Assembly: GCA_902801255.1 (NCBI GenBank)
Contig: CADCHO010000018.1
Span: 1 to 36,389 of the forward strand
Direction of reading: 5' to 3'
Length of the DNA: 36,389 nucleotides
Origin: an uncultured Eubacteriales bacterium
Lineage (GTDB): Bacteria > Bacillota > Clostridia > Peptostreptococcales > Anaerovoracaceae
Each line of letters begins with the position of its first letter. Within the stretch, counting starts at the first letter, position 1. The position numbers and the translations under genes are program-made. The notes under the pieces are model-generated. The model was not told the origin of the DNA, ran no database searches, and was given only the letters and a program-made list of their open reading frames with translations. Of this stretch, positions 22,472-30,202 are shown piece by piece.

Positions 22472-23406
22472 AACTGCTGCCTCCCTGCAGTGCTGTCAAT
22501 AAAGTATTTCACTGCTCCAACCATGCCTGCGTTATTTCCGAGCGCTGCGGCTTTTACCTGAAGTTCGGCCGCCATGTCTGGTGTGACCGTTTTCAGCACC
22601 TTTGCACGCACAGGTTTTACGAGCAGTTCCTCCTGTGCCGAGACGCCGCCGCCTATGAGCACTACCAGCGGATCAAATATATGCACGAGGCCTGTTATAC
22701 CGGCTGCGATCTCGTCCGTCCAGCCATCGAGGATCTCAAGCGCATCTTCATTACCCGATGCTGCTGCTTCGAATATTTCTCTTCCGTTAGGCCAGTCTTT
22801 TCCGGATGCAAATGCCCTTCTTACCAGAGCTCCGGTAGATGCAAACGTCTCATAGTGCGAGCTCCACTTGCCTCCGCCGGCCATAAGCAAATCGGCATGT
22901 GTTGGGAAATGTCCGATCTCTCCCCCGAATCCGTGTGCACCTTCAATAAGTCTGCCGCCTGATACTATGCCGCCGCCGACACCTGTTCCCAGCACCACGC
23001 AGATCACATCCCTGACGCCCTTCGCAGCTCCTATCCATGCTTCCGCGAGAGCAACACAGTTGCCGTCATTGGCTATTGTTGCCCTGATACCGTATCTTTC
23101 AAAGAGCGGTCCGGTAACAGATGTAAATGACCAGTTTGGTATATTACCGCCGTTTTCAGCTACACATCCCTTAGTGGTATCAATGCATCCTGCTGCCGAA
23201 ACACCCATGCCTTCGAAAGCGTCTGCAGTGAGACCTGAATCCTCCAGAAGTGTATCTATTCCACTCATCAGAGTCTCCATGACTGTCTCGCTGCCGCTCC
23301 TGTCGATCGGCACTTCGCGGCGCATGCTGACATTACCGGCATCATCGACGATGCCAAGCTTTATGAATGTGCCTCCGATGTCTATTCCCAGATACTTTTT
23401 TCCCAT
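22468..23406 (-). CDS. ROK-family sugar kinase lacking the zinc-binding cysteines
   Basis: ATP-dependent sugar kinase of 312 residues. It has the ATP-binding DIGGTFIKLG (9-18) and GTGVGGG (140-146), Asn113-Asp114 with the catalytic Asp, and EIGH (163-166), which binds sugar hydroxyls. ROK proteins normally carry CxCGxxGCxE shortly after EIGH, where three Cys and a His hold zinc. Here the stretch reads AGGGKWSSHYETFAS and has no cysteine, so the zinc site is gone. This makes glucose specificity uncertain; N-acetylated or other sugars are possible. AGGAG lies six bases before the ATG. It follows the NifX-SlyD fusion by nine bases and overlaps the thioesterase. Confidence 0.9.
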   Translation of the reverse strand: MGKKYLGIDIGGTFIKLGIVDDAGNVSMRREVPIDRSGSETVMETLMSGIDTLLEDSGLTADAFEGMGVSAAGCIDTTKGCVAENGGNIPNWSFTSVTGPLFERYGIRATIANDGNCVALAEAWIGAAKGVRDVICVVLGTGVGGGIVSGGRLIEGAHGFGGEIGHFPTHADLLMAGGGKWSSHYETFASTGALVRRAFASGKDWPNGREIFEAAASGNEDALEILDGWTDEIAAGITGLVHIFDPLVVLIGGGVSAQEELLVKPVRAKVLKTVTPDMAAELQVKAAALGNNAGMVGAVKYFIDSTAGRQQL

Positions 23407-23415
23407 ATTATTCTC

Positions 23416-24291
23416 CTAAACTATCTCGAGCATCTCTATAGTGAAGTTGAGCGCCTTGCCTGCCATTTCATGGTTGCAGTCGAACGTTATGGTTTCTTCG
23501 TCCTGAGCTGTAACGAGTGCGTCAAAAGGTCTTCCGAGCTCATCCTGGAGCATGACCTTGTCTCCGGTCTCTATTCCGTCGAGTCCCTGAATTGATGCCT
23601 TAGGAACGGTGATCACCATATTCGGATTCGGCATTCCATACGCTTCTTCAGGCTCCAGATGAACGTCTATGATATCGCCGACTCCCATCTCAGCTACAGC
23701 TTTATCGAAACCTCTGATCATATCGCCGACTCCGCAGACAAACTCGAGCGGCATATTGCGGTCATATGATGCATCAAACTGAGTTCCATCATCAAAAGTT
23801 CCTCTATAGTGAACTTTGACTTTCTTGCCTACATTCGTGCCTTCGAAGAAATAAAACGGCTCAAACTGAGGCATTCCTCCGCAGCCGGCGCATCCCGCAC
23901 AGTCCTGAGGACTGCAACCGTGATCATGGTCATGGTCATGATCGTGTCCATGCTCGTGGTCGTGATGATCGCAGTTGACCCCCGTATTCACGAGTTCACC
24001 TGCAAGATATGCTGCAACCGCCTCATCAGTATTTCCCTCTGCTCCTGCGCAGACTTCGATACCTGCTTCAGCAAGAGCATCCTGTGCACCCTGGCCCATG
24101 CCCCCGCATATCAGCACATCAATATCGCTGTCCTTCAGCAGCCAGGCCAGAGCTTCATGGCCAACTCCGTTGGAGTTCATCACCTCTGATGAGACTACCC
24201 TGCCGTTTTCCACATCGTAGATCTTGAAATTTTCTGTTCTTCCGAAATGCTGAAACACATTTCCATTATCATAAGCGACAGCTATTTTCAT
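23416..24291 (-). CDS. fusion of NifX/NifB-type cofactor domain, His/Cys-rich linker and SlyD-like FKBP prolyl isomerase
   Basis: Three parts in 291 residues. Residues 1-104 are a dinitrogenase iron-molybdenum cofactor (NifX/NafY) domain: MKIAVAYDNGNVFQHFGRTE, then ICGGMGQGAQDALAEAGIEV. Residues 107-138 are a metal-binding linker with eleven histidines, mostly HD/HE/HG repeats, ending in CSPQDCAGCAGCGG. Residues 150-291 are an FKBP-type peptidyl-prolyl isomerase with a SlyD-like insert. They begin VGKKVKVHYRGTFDDGTQFD and end with FDCNHEMAGKALNFTIEMLE. SlyD itself has a His/Cys-rich nickel-binding tail, here moved between the domains. A metal chaperone or insertase role is inferred. No nitrogenase gene is nearby. 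GGAGGAG precedes the ATG. There is no frameshift or internal start hinting at two genes. Confidence 0.92.
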   Translation of the reverse strand: MKIAVAYDNGNVFQHFGRTENFKIYDVENGRVVSSEVMNSNGVGHEALAWLLKDSDIDVLICGGMGQGAQDALAEAGIEVCAGAEGNTDEAVAAYLAGELVNTGVNCDHHDHEHGHDHDHDHDHGCSPQDCAGCAGCGGMPQFEPFYFFEGTNVGKKVKVHYRGTFDDGTQFDASYDRNMPLEFVCGVGDMIRGFDKAVAEMGVGDIIDVHLEPEEAYGMPNPNMVITVPKASIQGLDGIETGDKVMLQDELGRPFDALVTAQDEETITFDCNHEMAGKALNFTIEMLEIV

Positions 24292-24314
24292 TTATATACT
24301 CCTCCAATAATATA

Positions 24315-24944
24315 TTAAAATCCCAGGTTGTCATCGACCAGGATCACAAAGATCCTGTCATCGTGCCTTGAGTATCTCGTTATAAGGAACTGGCAGCAGA
24401 TAGTGTCTGGCGATTTGCAGTCCATGCACGAGCCGGTCTTTGAGCAAGGTGTGTCAAGGCCGAATCTCTGAGCATTGACCGGAGCTGCAACATTGCGAGC
24501 CCTCTTCATCGCGCTGTCGACATCCTTGCAGACTTTGTTCATGCCTACGATGAAGACCACCTTTCTTGGTCCGTAGGCTATAGCCGACACTCTGTTGGCA
24601 TTGCCGTCTATATTCACAAGGACGCCATCTTCTGTCATGGCATTGCAGCTGGCAAGGAATACATCCACATCATATGCCGCCAGAGCTGCGGCACGCTTAT
24701 TGTCTGCCAGATCTCTGTCAATGAAACTGTAATCACCGACCTTCAAAGCGTCGACAAGACCGATCTCTCTTGCACTTACGCAGCCTCCCATTGTGACCGT
24801 GCTTCCGGAAGGAATGAGTTCAAGTGCCATCTTCAGAGCTTCTGCTTTGCTGTGAGCATAGAAACCCTTCATGTTCCTGGACTCCAGCCCCTTTATTATC
24901 TTCTGCGAAAGCAGATCATTTCTCTTTGTTATCATTTCGTTCAT
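24315..24944 (-). CDS. LUD-domain (DUF162/LutC-like) protein with C-terminal cysteine cluster
   Basis: A 209-residue LUD-domain protein of the kind usually annotated lactate utilization protein. The N-terminal helix (NDLLSQKIIKGLESRNMKGF) is followed by the conserved TVTMGGCVSAREIGLVDAL (49-67). Next come ASCNAMTEDGVLVNIDGNAN (98-117) and GPRKVVFIVGMNKVCKD. The C-terminus holds Cys167, Cys173, Cys176, Cys183 and Cys184, which could bind metal or an iron-sulfur cluster. Stand-alone members like this lack LutA and LutB partners and have no proven lactate role; no lutAB is here. GGGAGG lies eight bases before the ATG. It follows the stomatin-like gene by 14 bases and precedes the NifX-SlyD fusion. 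Confidence 0.88.
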   Translation of the reverse strand: MNEMITKRNDLLSQKIIKGLESRNMKGFYAHSKAEALKMALELIPSGSTVTMGGCVSAREIGLVDALKVGDYSFIDRDLADNKRAAALAAYDVDVFLASCNAMTEDGVLVNIDGNANRVSAIAYGPRKVVFIVGMNKVCKDVDSAMKRARNVAAPVNAQRFGLDTPCSKTGSCMDCKSPDTICCQFLITRYSRHDDRIFVILVDDNLGF

Positions 24945-24958
24945 AAGTGTTCCTCCCG

Positions 24959-26119
24959 TTATATCACGCTTCTGCGGGTCTCAACATCTACTCTGATCGC
25001 GTCTCCTGTGTCAGCTGCCTTGCGGCCTTCCCTGCTTGTACCTTCGTTTATGCAAGGGTCGGCTTCCTGTTTTTTTGCATGCTTTTCTGTTTTGTCGACA
25101 GGTGTGGAATCGCCTATTCCGAGCGATTCTGAAACGACTCCCAGTGTTGACACTACCTTGCTGATATCTGTAGGCATGTAGATCTTTGTGGCTCTTCCGT
25201 CCGCAACATCCCTGAGCGCTTCAAGGCCTTTTAGTCTGAGAACGCTTTCGTCGATATGCGCTTCTCTCAGTTTTTCAAGTCCCTGAGCCTGAGCTTCGTA
25301 TACAAGTCTGATGGATTCAGCTTCACCCTGGGCAAGCGCGATCTTAGCTTCCTTTTCAGCCTCAGCAGCGAGCACTTTGGCCCTCTTGTCACCTTCCGCT
25401 CTTGATACCACGGATTCCTGATGTGCCTGTGCTTCAAGAACTGTCTGACGTCTTTCGCGCTCTGCTCTCATCTGCTTTGTCATGACCTCCTCGATTGCCG
25501 GAGGCGGATCGATGTTCTTGAGCTCGACTCTGTTGACCTTGATCCCCCAAGGATCCGTTGCCTCATCGAGTATCGCTTCCATCTGGCTGTTAATGGACTC
25601 CCTGGATGAAAGTGTCGTGTCAAGCTCCATTCCGCCGATAATGCTTCTCAGTGTTGTTGCGGAAAGGTTCTGCAGACCTGCAATCGGATTCTCCACGCCA
25701 TAAGTGTATTTCTGAGGATCAAAAACTTTTGAAAAAACTACAGAATCGACTTTTACCGATACATTATCCTTTGTAATGACCGGCTGCGGCGGGAAATCAA
25801 ACACCTGCTCCTTAAGGGAAATCTTGTTTACGATATTGTCAATAACAGGGATCTTCACATGCAGACCCGCATACCATACGGATTTGAACTTTCCGAGCCT
25901 TTCAATGATATACGCATGTTCCTGAGGAACTATCCTGATATTTGCTACTATGGTCCATACAACAAGGACCGCTATTGCCAGATACCACATTTTTCCTATA
26001 ATCGATGCAACGATTCCGGCTACTGCTATGATGCCGATAAAGAATGATGTGACTGATGATGATGAAGCTGCCGGACTTGCCTGGACCGGTCTGTTGAAAT
26101 TACCCGGTAAATTACTCAT
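24959..26119 (-). CDS. SPFH/stomatin-like membrane protein (slipin)
   Basis: A 386-residue membrane scaffold protein. A polar N-terminus (1-22) is followed by hydrophobic segments at about 24-41 and 44-60. The SPFH domain starts IRIVPQEHAYIIERLGKF and contains VITKDNVSVKVDSVVF and the ATTLRSIIGGMELD region. A long Ala/Glu-rich coiled coil runs from about 220 to 290 (RAERERRQTVLEAQAHQESV, LAAEAEKEAKIALAQGEAES). The C-terminal 40 residues are polar and probably disordered. Family members organise membrane microdomains and often pair with NfeD; no NfeD gene is present. AGGAGG lies nine bases before the ATG. It is the first gene of a five-gene run and diverges from the large secreted protein. Confidence 0.93.
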   Translation of the reverse strand: MSNLPGNFNRPVQASPAASSSSVTSFFIGIIAVAGIVASIIGKMWYLAIAVLVVWTIVANIRIVPQEHAYIIERLGKFKSVWYAGLHVKIPVIDNIVNKISLKEQVFDFPPQPVITKDNVSVKVDSVVFSKVFDPQKYTYGVENPIAGLQNLSATTLRSIIGGMELDTTLSSRESINSQMEAILDEATDPWGIKVNRVELKNIDPPPAIEEVMTKQMRAERERRQTVLEAQAHQESVVSRAEGDKRAKVLAAEAEKEAKIALAQGEAESIRLVYEAQAQGLEKLREAHIDESVLRLKGLEALRDVADGRATKIYMPTDISKVVSTLGVVSESLGIGDSTPVDKTEKHAKKQEADPCINEGTSREGRKAADTGDAIRVDVETRRSVI

Positions 26120-26155
26120 AGCGGTAAACCTCCTGTCTGTTGATTGCTGACAATA

Positions 26156-26161
26156 AGTATA
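26156..26161 (-). promoter_or_regulatory. -10 element upstream of the stomatin-like gene
   Basis: TATACT (five of six) on the minus strand, 36 bases before the ATG. A convincing -35 at 16-18 bases is missing (TGTGAA or ATGTGA). The 223-base divergent region 26120-26342 otherwise holds the plus-strand promoter near 26286 and A/T-rich sequence without genes. Confidence 0.45.
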
Positions 26162-26271
26162 GCATCATTCTAATAAATTCACATCCTTCCCTTGGTGCTT
26201 TACCATCTTTTTTACTTACTTTTTTACATAAATCCGACAGCCGCATTGTACGGTTAATTATGTAGCCAAAG

Positions 26272-26291
26272 TGTATCATTTTTGATACAAT
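26272..26291 (+). promoter_or_regulatory. extended -10 promoter within a palindrome, upstream of the secreted protein
   Basis: TGATACAAT at 26283-26291 is an extended -10 (TGn plus TACAAT, five of six); the -35 is poor (TAGCCA). TGTATCA at 26272-26278 and TGATACA at 26283-26289 form a perfect 7-base inverted repeat around TTTT, so a repressor bound there would cover the -10. Confidence 0.5.
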
Positions 26292-26342
26292 AACGGTGCA
26301 AAAGACTCATTTCTTTGAGGGACGGGAAATGGAGAAAAAACA

Positions 26343-29156
26343 ATGAAAAAAAGTTCTATTAAAACACTGCGCAGGCTCTTGTGTTTAGGTCTGATCATGA
26401 CCTTGATGCTTTCGCCTGCCTTTTCTGTTTTTGCCGCAGATGAAATTACTGAAGAACAAAGTGGTGAAGGCAGCGCAGTGAATGAATCGATCATACAGGA
26501 GACTCCGCCGGTGCAGCATTCCAATTCAACGGAATCAGCTGAGTCAAAGTCTCCTGAGCCTGCATCTGAGGAGTCAGTAAAGCCTGCGGCTGAAGAAGCT
26601 CCGGGAGCTGCACCTATTGAAACTGTGGAAACTGACGGAAACAATGAGCAGGCGGAACCGGCTGAAATCTCAGAAGAAGCCTCAACAACAGAGCAAGCTT
26701 CCTCTGAAAGCTCTGAAGGATCCGCACCGGATCCTTCGGTTACGGCACCTTCCACAGAAGTAATTACAAAAATCGCTTCGAACAGTTCTTCTTCCGGGTC
26801 TATCCATATAGGAGACGCGTCATTCAGTTCTGAAGACGATGAGTCATCTCACTGGTCTGAGGGCAAAGGCTGGAAAAATGTAGCCGGGAAATATGTTGCC
26901 ATGGTTGACTATGACGGCAGTGAAGCAGAGATCTCCGCAGAAGGAGGCGTAGTTACGCTGGCTGTTGCAGGAGTAAACAGGATCGGAAAGCTGACCGGCA
27001 ACTGCTCCTACCAGATTTCGGGTACAGGTATAGTGCTGATCGACAGCATTGAGATCGAGGATGGAAATACAATCACTCTTCATCCCGATTCCGCTATATA
27101 CAACGAAGGAAGCGCCGCTGTTTTCCTGAAACAGGGTGACAGTTACGTGCTCATCAATGGCGGAATTACAGGTATTCTGGATGAGGTGTATGAGCTGGAC
27201 AATGTAAATCTTGTGCTGCCTAAGGATTCGTCTCTGACAATCAGTGTTGCCGCTGTCCGCACAGAAACATGGGACGATGAGGAAGGAATTAAGGAGGATG
27301 TCACTTTTTATCTGACAGACTTACCTCCTGATGCAGAGTATGAGACTCATTATAACGGACGCGTCGAAATAGCAGAATATGTAGGCAACGTTGTTCTCGG
27401 AAAGAACAGCACTCTCACTATTAACGATGGCGCTTCAGTGCAGATGAAAAAAATTTCGACCGGTTTCACATCCATTGAGGCAGAACTGATCGTACAGGGT
27501 GTTCTGAACGTCTTGGGTATTGTTGAGGGCGGCTTCATAGATATCAATAACAGCGGTTCTGTCACCGGAAACGGAACCATACGGTCTGCAGAAGTAGAGC
27601 TGGCTGCTGAGGGAACCATATCTTCAGATCTCCTGCTGGATAACAGCGGTCTGACAATAAAGGGAGACGGGACGTTTACCCCGCCAACCCTTAAAGATAG
27701 TATTATTTATCTGAAAGGATCCGATATAACCATATCCGAGCTTAATGCTTCGGGAGTTTCACGTATTGGTGTCAACACCAATAATGGTCCTTCATACACT
27801 AACAAGTACAAAATTGGTGATATTACAATCAGCTCAGAAGGCAGTCTTGAGATAGTCTGCAATGACCACCCATATGGAGATGATTTATACTCAAGGCTTT
27901 TGGAAGACAGTAATCTGGAAATCAATGGCAAAATCAGCGGAGGTCCTGTCTATGTGCTCGGCGGCGGTGTATGGTATACAGGAGATCAGAAAGATATATT
28001 ACCGGTAGTTCCGGACGGATACGCTTCCAGAGTATTTGTTGACAACATCGCTGCAGGTTTTTCCCTGTATCCGCTGAATATGACAGCTGAGAAAGCTGCC
28101 GAGCTGGTGAAGAGTGATAAGATACCATTTTCAAGGCTCACAGTATACGATTCTTTGATTTCACCGGATATTCTGGGCCGCACATGGTTCGTCCATGACC
28201 GCCAGATTCTTAATATTCCTGAAACTATTGACAGGGTAAAAGATCAGGAATTTACCTGTGAATCTTTCCTGAAGCACGTTGGTATGACCGGTGAGAGCAA
28301 TCCTCAGATGTATTTTACTGCGGTGGAAGTGATCCATTCCGATATGAAGCGTGATCGTTTTTACCTCGGGGACACAGCGACCTTCGATCTGAATGATGCA
28401 ATTACGGTGCGTGTACTCGATTGTATAGGCAGAGGCGGACAGGGAGGATCAGCAGCCACCCATACCAATGCCTCTTTTACCGGGAACGGCGTTATAGGCA
28501 GCACCGGCTCAGGCTCTGTGCAGGCAGGTAACGGTAAAGTAATCTTTGGAAAAGCTTCATACACAGAACCGGAACCAACTCCTTCTCCTGATCCTGAGAA
28601 TAACAATACCGGCAATGCAAGCACTGACAGCAACGGCAGCAGCAAAATAACAGTATCAGACAATAAAGAGAGTGTCATAAAAACACTCAGGACTAATACC
28701 GGAACAACTTCTGTTTCCTCTGTCAGTGCCGGCAAGTTGGTTGTGACCGTTTCACCTGTTGTGCAGAATGCTGAAGAGCAAAACAAGGCTGATCCAAAGT
28801 GCCCTCAGATCTATAAGCTTGCTGTCACGAACACAGGCGTTCCTGTAACAGATCTGCGCGGAAACCCGGTAAAAGCAGCATTCCCGTTCACAGTTCCTGA
28901 GTCCTGGGGAGATCCCGCAAATATCGCGAATGACAGCCTCTATGCCGTTTTCGCGGATGAAGACGAAAATCTGACAGCATATAGTGCAGAGTATGATCCT
29001 GAAGCCGGTGAAGTGTCGTTCGAATCGGAGCAGACAGGAGATTTCGTTATAGTACAGTTCGCATATGAAGATGAGCCATTTACGGAAGACTTCTACCGCG
29101 CATTGGCTGATCTGGAAGAGATCCGCTTATTCCTTGCAGAACTCAGGGAGCCGTGA
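26343..29156 (+). CDS. large secreted protein of unknown function
   Basis: A 937-residue exported protein. Residues 1-31 are a Sec signal peptide (basic MKKSSIKTLRR, a hydrophobic core, probable cleavage after AFSVFA). Residues 32-145 are low-complexity Glu/Ser/Pro/Ala. About 150-760 look beta-rich, with runs such as GKNSTLTINDGASVQMKKIS, NNSGSVTGNGTIRS and DNSGLTIKGDGTFTPP, suggestive of a repetitive solenoid. A PEPTPSPDPENNN linker near 745 leads to a C-terminal domain with PVKAAFPFTVPESW and DSLYAVFADEDENLTAY. It ends with EDEPFTEDFYRALADLEE, of a kind seen at the ends of clostridial surface proteins. No LPXTG, SLH or repeat cell-wall anchor is visible, so attachment is unclear. GGAG lies eight bases before the ATG. 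Confidence 0.88.
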   Translation: MKKSSIKTLRRLLCLGLIMTLMLSPAFSVFAADEITEEQSGEGSAVNESIIQETPPVQHSNSTESAESKSPEPASEESVKPAAEEAPGAAPIETVETDGNNEQAEPAEISEEASTTEQASSESSEGSAPDPSVTAPSTEVITKIASNSSSSGSIHIGDASFSSEDDESSHWSEGKGWKNVAGKYVAMVDYDGSEAEISAEGGVVTLAVAGVNRIGKLTGNCSYQISGTGIVLIDSIEIEDGNTITLHPDSAIYNEGSAAVFLKQGDSYVLINGGITGILDEVYELDNVNLVLPKDSSLTISVAAVRTETWDDEEGIKEDVTFYLTDLPPDAEYETHYNGRVEIAEYVGNVVLGKNSTLTINDGASVQMKKISTGFTSIEAELIVQGVLNVLGIVEGGFIDINNSGSVTGNGTIRSAEVELAAEGTISSDLLLDNSGLTIKGDGTFTPPTLKDSIIYLKGSDITISELNASGVSRIGVNTNNGPSYTNKYKIGDITISSEGSLEIVCNDHPYGDDLYSRLLEDSNLEINGKISGGPVYVLGGGVWYTGDQKDILPVVPDGYASRVFVDNIAAGFSLYPLNMTAEKAAELVKSDKIPFSRLTVYDSLISPDILGRTWFVHDRQILNIPETIDRVKDQEFTCESFLKHVGMTGESNPQMYFTAVEVIHSDMKRDRFYLGDTATFDLNDAITVRVLDCIGRGGQGGSAATHTNASFTGNGVIGSTGSGSVQAGNGKVIFGKASYTEPEPTPSPDPENNNTGNASTDSNGSSKITVSDNKESVIKTLRTNTGTTSVSSVSAGKLVVTVSPVVQNAEEQNKADPKCPQIYKLAVTNTGVPVTDLRGNPVKAAFPFTVPESWGDPANIANDSLYAVFADEDENLTAYSAEYDPEAGEVSFESEQTGDFVIVQFAYEDEPFTEDFYRALADLEEIRLFLAELREP

Positions 29157-29185
29157 TCCGAAAAACCAGCAAATACCTGCATCAG

Positions 29186-29216
29186 AAAAGCCTGACGTGT
29201 TCCACGTCAGGCTTTT
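29186..29216 (+). terminator. bidirectional terminator after the secreted protein gene
   Basis: A perfect 14-base stem (29186-29199 with 29203-29216; core GCCTGACGTG) with a three-base loop, beginning in AAAA and ending in TTTT, so it can act on both strands. It overlaps the stop codon of the convergent GNAT gene at 29215. Confidence 0.9.
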
Positions 29217-29712
29217 AAACTTTCTCGTAAGCATATCTCGGATAATTGTCCTCAACAACGTATATGATCCCGCATCTTACGAACCCCAGCTTTGTCAGTA
29301 GATTTTGCATGATCACATTATCTGTATGCGTATCCATCCTCAGATGTCCACACTGTTCGAACGCCCAGCTGATGCAGAACCGTCCTATACCCTTTTCGGA
29401 GCCGTCAGAGGCAATTCTGTGAACTACTCCATAAGTACTATCGCCGAACCAGTCACCATCAGTGATTTCACGGTATGTTGGCTCAATGTCCTTTCCTTGG
29501 GTGAAATAGAATACGCCTGTCACTTTTCCGTCATCATTGATGCACACATAGCTGCTGCCCTCTCTGATGTCGTCATGGATAAGTGCTTCAGGCGGCCAGT
29601 TTGTTGGTCCCCATTGATTCGGGTTCCCTGTCTTTGCCATAAAATCTCTCGCAAAGGCATAGATTTCCATGATTCTGTTAAAATCTTCTTCTGCTGCTTT
29701 TCTTATTTTCAT
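29215..29712 (-). CDS. GNAT-family N-acetyltransferase
   Basis: A 165-residue acetyltransferase. It starts MKIRKAAEEDFNRIMEIYAF, a standard GNAT first strand and helix. A middle section (NQWGPTNWPPEALIHDDI, SSYVCINDDGKVTGVFYF) follows. The acetyl-CoA region is YGVVHRIASDGSEKGIGRFC, with the degenerate loop EKGIG in place of R/Q-x-x-G-x-G. The end MDTHTDNVIMQNLLTKLGF fits the family. The substrate is unknown. It overlaps the previous GNAT gene by four bases (ATGA) and ends inside the terminator shared with the secreted-protein gene. Confidence 0.9.
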   Translation of the reverse strand: MKIRKAAEEDFNRIMEIYAFARDFMAKTGNPNQWGPTNWPPEALIHDDIREGSSYVCINDDGKVTGVFYFTQGKDIEPTYREITDGDWFGDSTYGVVHRIASDGSEKGIGRFCISWAFEQCGHLRMDTHTDNVIMQNLLTKLGFVRCGIIYVVEDNYPRYAYEKV

Positions 29713-30191
29713 AATTCCGGTTCACTCAGGCTGCACAACATTATGTATTCTTCATCGTTTTCACTAATCGTTATGAAACCTGCCTGTCTGTACATGCGGG
29801 CTGCATAATTCGCCTTCTGAACTGAAAGCGACACCCTTTCATATCCCTTGCTTTTCAGCATTCCAAGTATCTTTTGAAGCAGCTGTGTACCTATGCCCTT
29901 ACCTCTATAGTCCTTAAGAACAGATATGGCAAGTGAGGGAGTATCGTCATACACATGACCATAGTCATCCATAATGCGCACCCAGGCAGCACCAACAACA
30001 CAGCCGTTATCCTCTGCGACTATGCAGTGATCAGCAGCGCCGCTGCCAAAGTCATCGTAATAAATTGAAAGCTCCGGCAGCTCTATAATAGAGCGATCCG
30101 GAAGCTCCACACCCTCCGGAATGAAGACAGCTTCATAAGTGAAAGTCTTAAGGAGTTCATATTCATACAGTTTCAGCTCTCTGAATATCAT
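29709..30191 (-). CDS. GNAT-family N-acetyltransferase
   Basis: A 160-residue acetyltransferase with a clean acetyl-CoA site: SLAISVLKDYRGKGIGTQLL contains the R-G-K-G-I-G loop. It is followed by the helix QKILGMLKSKGYERVSLSVQ and NYAARMYRQAGFITI. AAGG lies nine bases before the ATG. The gene comes 11 bases after the glycosyltransferase and overlaps the next GNAT as ATGA, so three to four genes here form one transcript. The two adjacent GNATs are not obvious copies of each other. The substrate is unknown; antibiotics, amines or protein N-termini are all possible. Confidence 0.92.
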   Translation of the reverse strand: MIFRELKLYEYELLKTFTYEAVFIPEGVELPDRSIIELPELSIYYDDFGSGAADHCIVAEDNGCVVGAAWVRIMDDYGHVYDDTPSLAISVLKDYRGKGIGTQLLQKILGMLKSKGYERVSLSVQKANYAARMYRQAGFITISENDEEYIMLCSLSEPEL

Positions 30192-30202
30192 TAAAGTTAG
30201 CC

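Noticed and set aside
23416-24291. Nitrogenase cofactor assembly locus
   Set aside because: Only a NifX-type domain within a fusion is present; no nifHDK, nifB or nifEN genes are in the window.
26276-26755. 159-codon open frame on the minus strand opposite the start of the secreted protein
   Set aside because: Its Ser/Ala/Glu composition is the antisense image of the low-complexity region, it has no ribosome binding site, and the plus-strand gene has a clear signal peptide.
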